From contig URUX01000108.1 in NCBI GenBank assembly GCA_900551135.1, forward strand, positions 1 through 8,471: a stretch of 8,471 nucleotides of DNA, in the 5' to 3' direction. The position numbers and the translations under genes were made by a program. Shown here piece after piece: positions 5,980 through 8,471 of this stretch. The DNA comes from an uncultured Clostridium sp. (GTDB lineage: Bacteria; Bacillota; Clostridia; Lachnospirales; Lachnospiraceae). How positions within the stretch are numbered: position 1 is the stretch's first letter; every line of letters begins with the position of its first letter. The notes under the pieces were generated by a model. It was given only the letters and a program-made list of their open reading frames with translations, had not been told where the DNA came from and did not search any database.

Positions 5980-6405
5980 TTATACCACCTTTCTGAGAAT
6001 CAGATATATCCCGCTCATTAAGACCAGATATCCGCACAATACCATAAGCAGCACCTTACTTACCAGAGGACTGATCATCCCGGAAACTAACATTCCTCCA
6101 TAAAGGATTATCATCATCAGATAACTGGTAAGAGCCATGGTTTTATCTCTCAAATAAATATTTCTTTCATCGTGCTCCCGAATCCGGGCCTGTTCTGTCT
6201 TTTGTCTGTCCTTTAAAATACAGGCATTTTTCACAGCAATGGCAATCCCGGCTCCCATCAGTCCTGCACCGCTTCCAATATACCAGCTTTTCATATCTGC
6301 AAATGCTCCCATTCCGGAACTGGCTGCAAACAAAGCGGCCATGCCAAGAACTGCTAACACTGCGGAACTGATAATCCTCATTTTTAAAACCGTCTGATAC
6401 TTCAT
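5980..6405 (-). CDS. Small four-helix membrane protein paired with an XRE regulator
   Basis: This 141-residue integral membrane protein has four predicted helices at about residues 11-29, 42-60, 90-109 and 112-137. A charged cytoplasmic-type loop between helices 2 and 3 (61-89) contains the motif E-H-D-E-R-N-I-Y-L-R-D-K. A D-E-R-N-x-x-x-x-x-K-A/T element before the third helix is common in small Firmicute membrane proteins encoded next to XRE regulators (DUF2178-like). I do not assign it to a defined family. Its ATG overlaps the regulator's TGA by 4 nt (ATGA). GAGGAGG precedes the ATG by about 7 nt, inside the regulator's Asp/Glu-rich tail. Function is unknown; a role in sensing or modulating the regulator is possible but only inferred from gene pairing. 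Confidence 0.82.
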   Translation of the reverse strand: MKYQTVLKMRIISSAVLAVLGMAALFAASSGMGAFADMKSWYIGSGAGLMGAGIAIAVKNACILKDRQKTEQARIREHDERNIYLRDKTMALTSYLMMIILYGGMLVSGMISPLVSKVLLMVLCGYLVLMSGIYLILRKVV

Positions 6406-6611
6406 ATTCCTTCCTCCTCGTCATCAAACAGAAACAGTTCCTCTATGGATGTCTCAAAATATCTGGCAAGTTTGTGAGCCAGCAAAAGCGATGCCTGATA
6501 CTTTCCATTTTCCAGAGAAGTAATGGTCTGGCGGGTCACTCCCACTTTCATTGCCAGTTCTTCCTGAGAAAGCCTGGCTGCTTTCCGCAGCTCCTGAACC
6601 CTGTTTTTCAA
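6402..6611 (-). CDS. XRE/Cro-family transcriptional regulator (TTG start)
   Basis: The 69-residue protein is a single helix-turn-helix domain with a short acidic tail (L-F-D-D-E-E-E-G-I). The recognition region runs from residue 14 to 37: L-S-Q-E-E-L-A-M-K-V-G-V-T-R-Q-T-I-T-S-L-E-N-G-K. It resembles the compact regulators that begin M-K-N-R-x-x-E-L-R and lack a ligand domain. The TTG at 6611 is preferred because AGGAGG ends 6 nt before it and it yields that N-terminus. The ATG at 6617 directly abuts AGGAGG, leaving no spacer, and a GTG at 6650 lies inside an operator and has no binding site. It is the first gene of an operon with the membrane protein and phosphatase. Four dyad sites over its own promoter strongly suggest autorepression. 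Identity is firm; the regulated targets beyond its operon are unknown. Confidence 0.9.
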   Translation of the reverse strand: MKNRVQELRKAARLSQEELAMKVGVTRQTITSLENGKYQASLLLAHKLARYFETSIEELFLFDDEEEGI

Positions 6612-6639
6612 CTCCATCCTCCTGTTCTCTTGTATATTT

Positions 6640-6731
6640 GCAAAGTTCACTTTGCATTTTTAGTATAGTATACTTTGTAAAACATGTCAAGCATACTTTG
6701 CATTTTATGTATAGTTTACTTTGCAAATATA
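6640..6731 (-). repeat. Four operator-like dyads at an exact 23-bp period
   Basis: Four 16-bp sites start at 6640, 6663, 6686 and 6709, exactly 23 bp apart. Plus-strand forms are GCAAAGTTCACTTTGC, GTATAGTATACTTTGT, GTCAAGCATACTTTGC and GTATAGTTTACTTTGC. The first is a perfect inverted repeat (GCAAAGT, 2 nt, ACTTTGC); the others keep the ACTTTG(C/T) half strongly and the other half loosely. AT-rich spacers complete each unit. The sites lie at about +1 to +16, on the -10 box, on the -35 box and just upstream of the promoter of the XRE operon. This is what an autoregulatory operator array would look like. Confidence 0.88.
6662..6690 (-). promoter_or_regulatory. Sigma-A promoter of the XRE regulator operon
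   Basis: On the minus strand TTGACA (6685-6690) and TATACT (6662-6667) are separated by 17 nt. The start point should fall near 6655, leaving a leader of about 45 nt to the TTG start. Both hexamers are embedded in the 23-bp repeat array: one dyad overlaps the -10 box and another overlaps the -35 box, so a bound repressor would exclude RNA polymerase. Confidence 0.9.
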
Positions 6732-6745
6732 TGACGAAACGTTTT

Positions 6746-8471
6746 TCAGGAATATACGATTTCCACCCGGCTTCCCGTTCCTCCGCTTTCCGCCGGTTTT
6801 ACCAGCAGCTTTACGGGTATCTGGTTCTGGATTTTTTCTACATGGGTAATCAGGCCGATGGCCCGGCTGCTTAAACTGTGAAGATTCTCCATGGCATCCA
6901 TAACAATATCTAACAGATTATCGTCCAGGGTTCCGAATCCTTCATCCAAAAAAAACAGTTCCAGGGAAGCATGGCTGTTTAACTGAATCTGGGAAGACAG
7001 GGCCAGAGCCAGTGACAGCGAAGCTAAAAAAACTTCTCCACCTGATAAGGTATTCACCAAACGGCGCACCCCTCCATTTTTATAATCTACAATCTGAAAC
7101 TGTCCCTGTTCGCTGCATTCTAACTCAAAGTTTCCGCAGGAAAGCTGACGCAGCAGGACAGATGCTTCCCTGGAAACGGAATGGAGTTTTTCTCTTGCTG
7201 CATATTCTACAAACCGTTTTCCCTTTATCAGCTTCTCCAGCTGGAGGATCAAAGCCTGCCGATGTTCCTTTTTCTGGTATTCCTCTAAAAGCCCAGCCTT
7301 TTCTTTCAAACGAATCCGGCCCTTTTCCAGACTGTCTGACAGCCTGATACCTTGTGTTCTTTTTTCTTCCAGAGCCGTTTCTATCTGATTTTTCTCCTCT
7401 TCAGACTGTTTCCATTCCTCTTCGCTTAAATTCCGGCCCTGTATCTGAACATCCTTTTCTGCAATCAGACTGGTAATTCTGGCTGTTTCTTCGCGATATC
7501 TGCTGACTGCTTCTTTCAGCTTTTCAATCTGTCCGCCTGTCAGTCCCCATTTTTCAATAGCTGTACTGACAGAAACCCCTTCTGCTTCCATCTGCTCATG
7601 CAGTTTCCGGCAGTTTAAAAGCGCTTCTGATAATTGCTCCTTTGCTTCTTGTTCTCCAGACTGTGCAAAAATCAGTTCTGCACGTCCAACGTTTAAAGCC
7701 TCCTGCACAGTTCCGGCCGTCTGCCGTTTTTCTTCAAAAGCTTCTTGCGCATGCTTTACCATCGTCTGAATCTGTTCTATCTGGCTGAGAATCCGGGTCA
7801 GTTCCCGGGGAGTCGCCTCCTGGTTTCCTGTCAATGAAAAAATCTCAGTTTGCAACTGGTATAAGCGTCCTTCTGCCTGAGCCTTTTCAGTCTCTGCTTT
7901 TGCCTGTTTCAGTTCATTTTCTGTCTTTTTCCTCTTTAATGATTCCCGGCTATCCTCCAGTTTTTTTGCCGCCTGTTCTGTCCTGAGCCATTCCTTTCTC
8001 AGATTCTCTGTCTCTTTATCCATCTGATGAATCCGGCTTTGCTGCATCTGAAATGTTTGTTTGAAATCCCAGTCCGGCTGTTCGCTGCCCTTCTGACCAG
8101 CAGTCTGGTTCTGAAGCTGGTTTAATTCTCTTTTAAGACTTTCTGCCTTGTCAGAAAGCTTCCGGGCCATTTCCTCTTCCGTATCTGATTTTGCTTTTTC
8201 TAAAGAAAGTCTTATCTGGACTTCCGAAACATTTTTTTGAAGATATTCCTGTTTCTCTTCCAGAGTCTCTATTCGGGCAGTCAAATGCTCTTCTTCCTGC
8301 TGCTCTTCCATCATTCTTCTGGAAAAAACAGCCAAGTCGTGATGAACCGAACCGCAGACCGGACACGGTTTTCCCTCTTCCAATCGGTTTCGGAGTTCTC
8401 TGGCAGTCCGCCTGATATCTTCCTTTCGGCATTTTAACAGTTCTGCTGCGGTCTCTTCTTCCTGAGCGCTG
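6746..8471 (-). CDS. sbcC: SbcC, ATPase subunit of the SbcCD nuclease (C-terminal part)
   Basis: The frame is open to the right edge, so only the last 574 residues are seen; full SbcC proteins are about 1,000 residues or more, and the Walker A head is missing. SbcC with SbcD forms an Mre11-Rad50-type complex that cleaves hairpins and blocked double-strand ends during repair. The zinc hook C-P-V-C-G-S-V-H-H is at fragment residues 36-44 (CPVC at 8354-8365). It is followed by a long Glu/Lys/Gln-rich coiled coil to about residue 430. The ABC signature L-S-G-G-E is at 475-479 and Walker B L-F-F-L-D-E at 505-510, followed by G-F-G-T-L-D (D-loop region) and the T-H-V-E switch. The TTG at 8383 is internal, not a start. 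Coding ends 15 nt before the operator array, with no terminator visible. sbcD is expected just beyond the window, by family precedent. Confidence 0.95.
   Translation of the reverse strand, partial: SAQEEETAAELLKCRKEDIRRTARELRNRLEEGKPCPVCGSVHHDLAVFSRRMMEEQQEEEHLTARIETLEEKQEYLQKNVSEVQIRLSLEKAKSDTEEEMARKLSDKAESLKRELNQLQNQTAGQKGSEQPDWDFKQTFQMQQSRIHQMDKETENLRKEWLRTEQAAKKLEDSRESLKRKKTENELKQAKAETEKAQAEGRLYQLQTEIFSLTGNQEATPRELTRILSQIEQIQTMVKHAQEAFEEKRQTAGTVQEALNVGRAELIFAQSGEQEAKEQLSEALLNCRKLHEQMEAEGVSVSTAIEKWGLTGGQIEKLKEAVSRYREETARITSLIAEKDVQIQGRNLSEEEWKQSEEEKNQIETALEEKRTQGIRLSDSLEKGRIRLKEKAGLLEEYQKKEHRQALILQLEKLIKGKRFVEYAAREKLHSVSREASVLLRQLSCGNFELECSEQGQFQIVDYKNGGVRRLVNTLSGGEVFLASLSLALALSSQIQLNSHASLELFFLDEGFGTLDDNLLDIVMDAMENLHSLSSRAIGLITHVEKIQNQIPVKLLVKPAESGGTGSRVEIVYS

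Noticed and set aside
8151..8432. Minus-strand 93-residue ORF in another frame of sbcC
   Set aside because: It overlaps the zinc hook and coiled-coil coding of SbcC, which is unambiguous, and shows no domain of its own.

Overview
The window is a run of minus-strand genes with the character of a Clostridia, probably Lachnospiraceae, chromosome. Evidence is the moderate GC content, the consistent AGGAGG-type ribosome binding sites 4-8 nt before starts, and close resemblance of several proteins to that group (Lsa/CplR-type ABC-F protein, D-lyxose isomerase, YARHG lipoprotein, XRE regulator plus small membrane protein). The genus cannot be fixed from the sequence. No tRNA, rRNA, CRISPR array, transposase or integrase was seen. 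Transcription runs from the right edge to the left edge.

Right block (8471 to 5239). The C-terminal half of the DNA repair ATPase SbcC enters from the right edge, with its zinc hook, coiled coil, ABC signature and Walker B. A short control region follows. It contains four 16-bp dyad sites at an exact 23-bp period, laid over a near-consensus promoter (TTGACA, 17 nt, TATACT). The promoter drives a tightly packed three-gene operon: a 69-residue XRE/Cro-type regulator (best start is TTG), a four-helix membrane protein overlapping it by 4 nt, and a histidine phosphatase whose ATG abuts the preceding stop. The regulator probably represses its own operon through the repeat array.

Middle block (5242 to 2558). 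A perfect-consensus promoter (TTGACA, 17 nt, TATAAT) overlaps the phosphatase stop codon. It starts a leader of about 290 nt ahead of an ABC-F ribosome-protection gene of the Lsa/CplR type. The leader holds a two-codon ORF with a strong Shine-Dalgarno, a segment able to act as antiterminator, an 18-residue leader peptide, and a strong intrinsic terminator that begins at the base after the leader peptide stop. This looks like a complete antibiotic-sensing attenuator. A type I methionine aminopeptidase gene follows 32 nt after the ABC-F gene.

Left block (2557 to 1). A 14-bp tandem repeat precedes a lipoprotein with a Ser/Ala/Pro/Gly/Thr-rich linker and a YARHG domain. A D-lyxose ketol-isomerase of the cupin fold starts 13 nt after it. 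The first 38 residues of an AAA/OLD-like ATPase run off the left edge. No convincing terminator separates ABC-F, map, lipoprotein and isomerase, so read-through across all four is possible but unproven. The two most notable items are the ABC-F attenuator leader and the 23-bp-periodic operator array.
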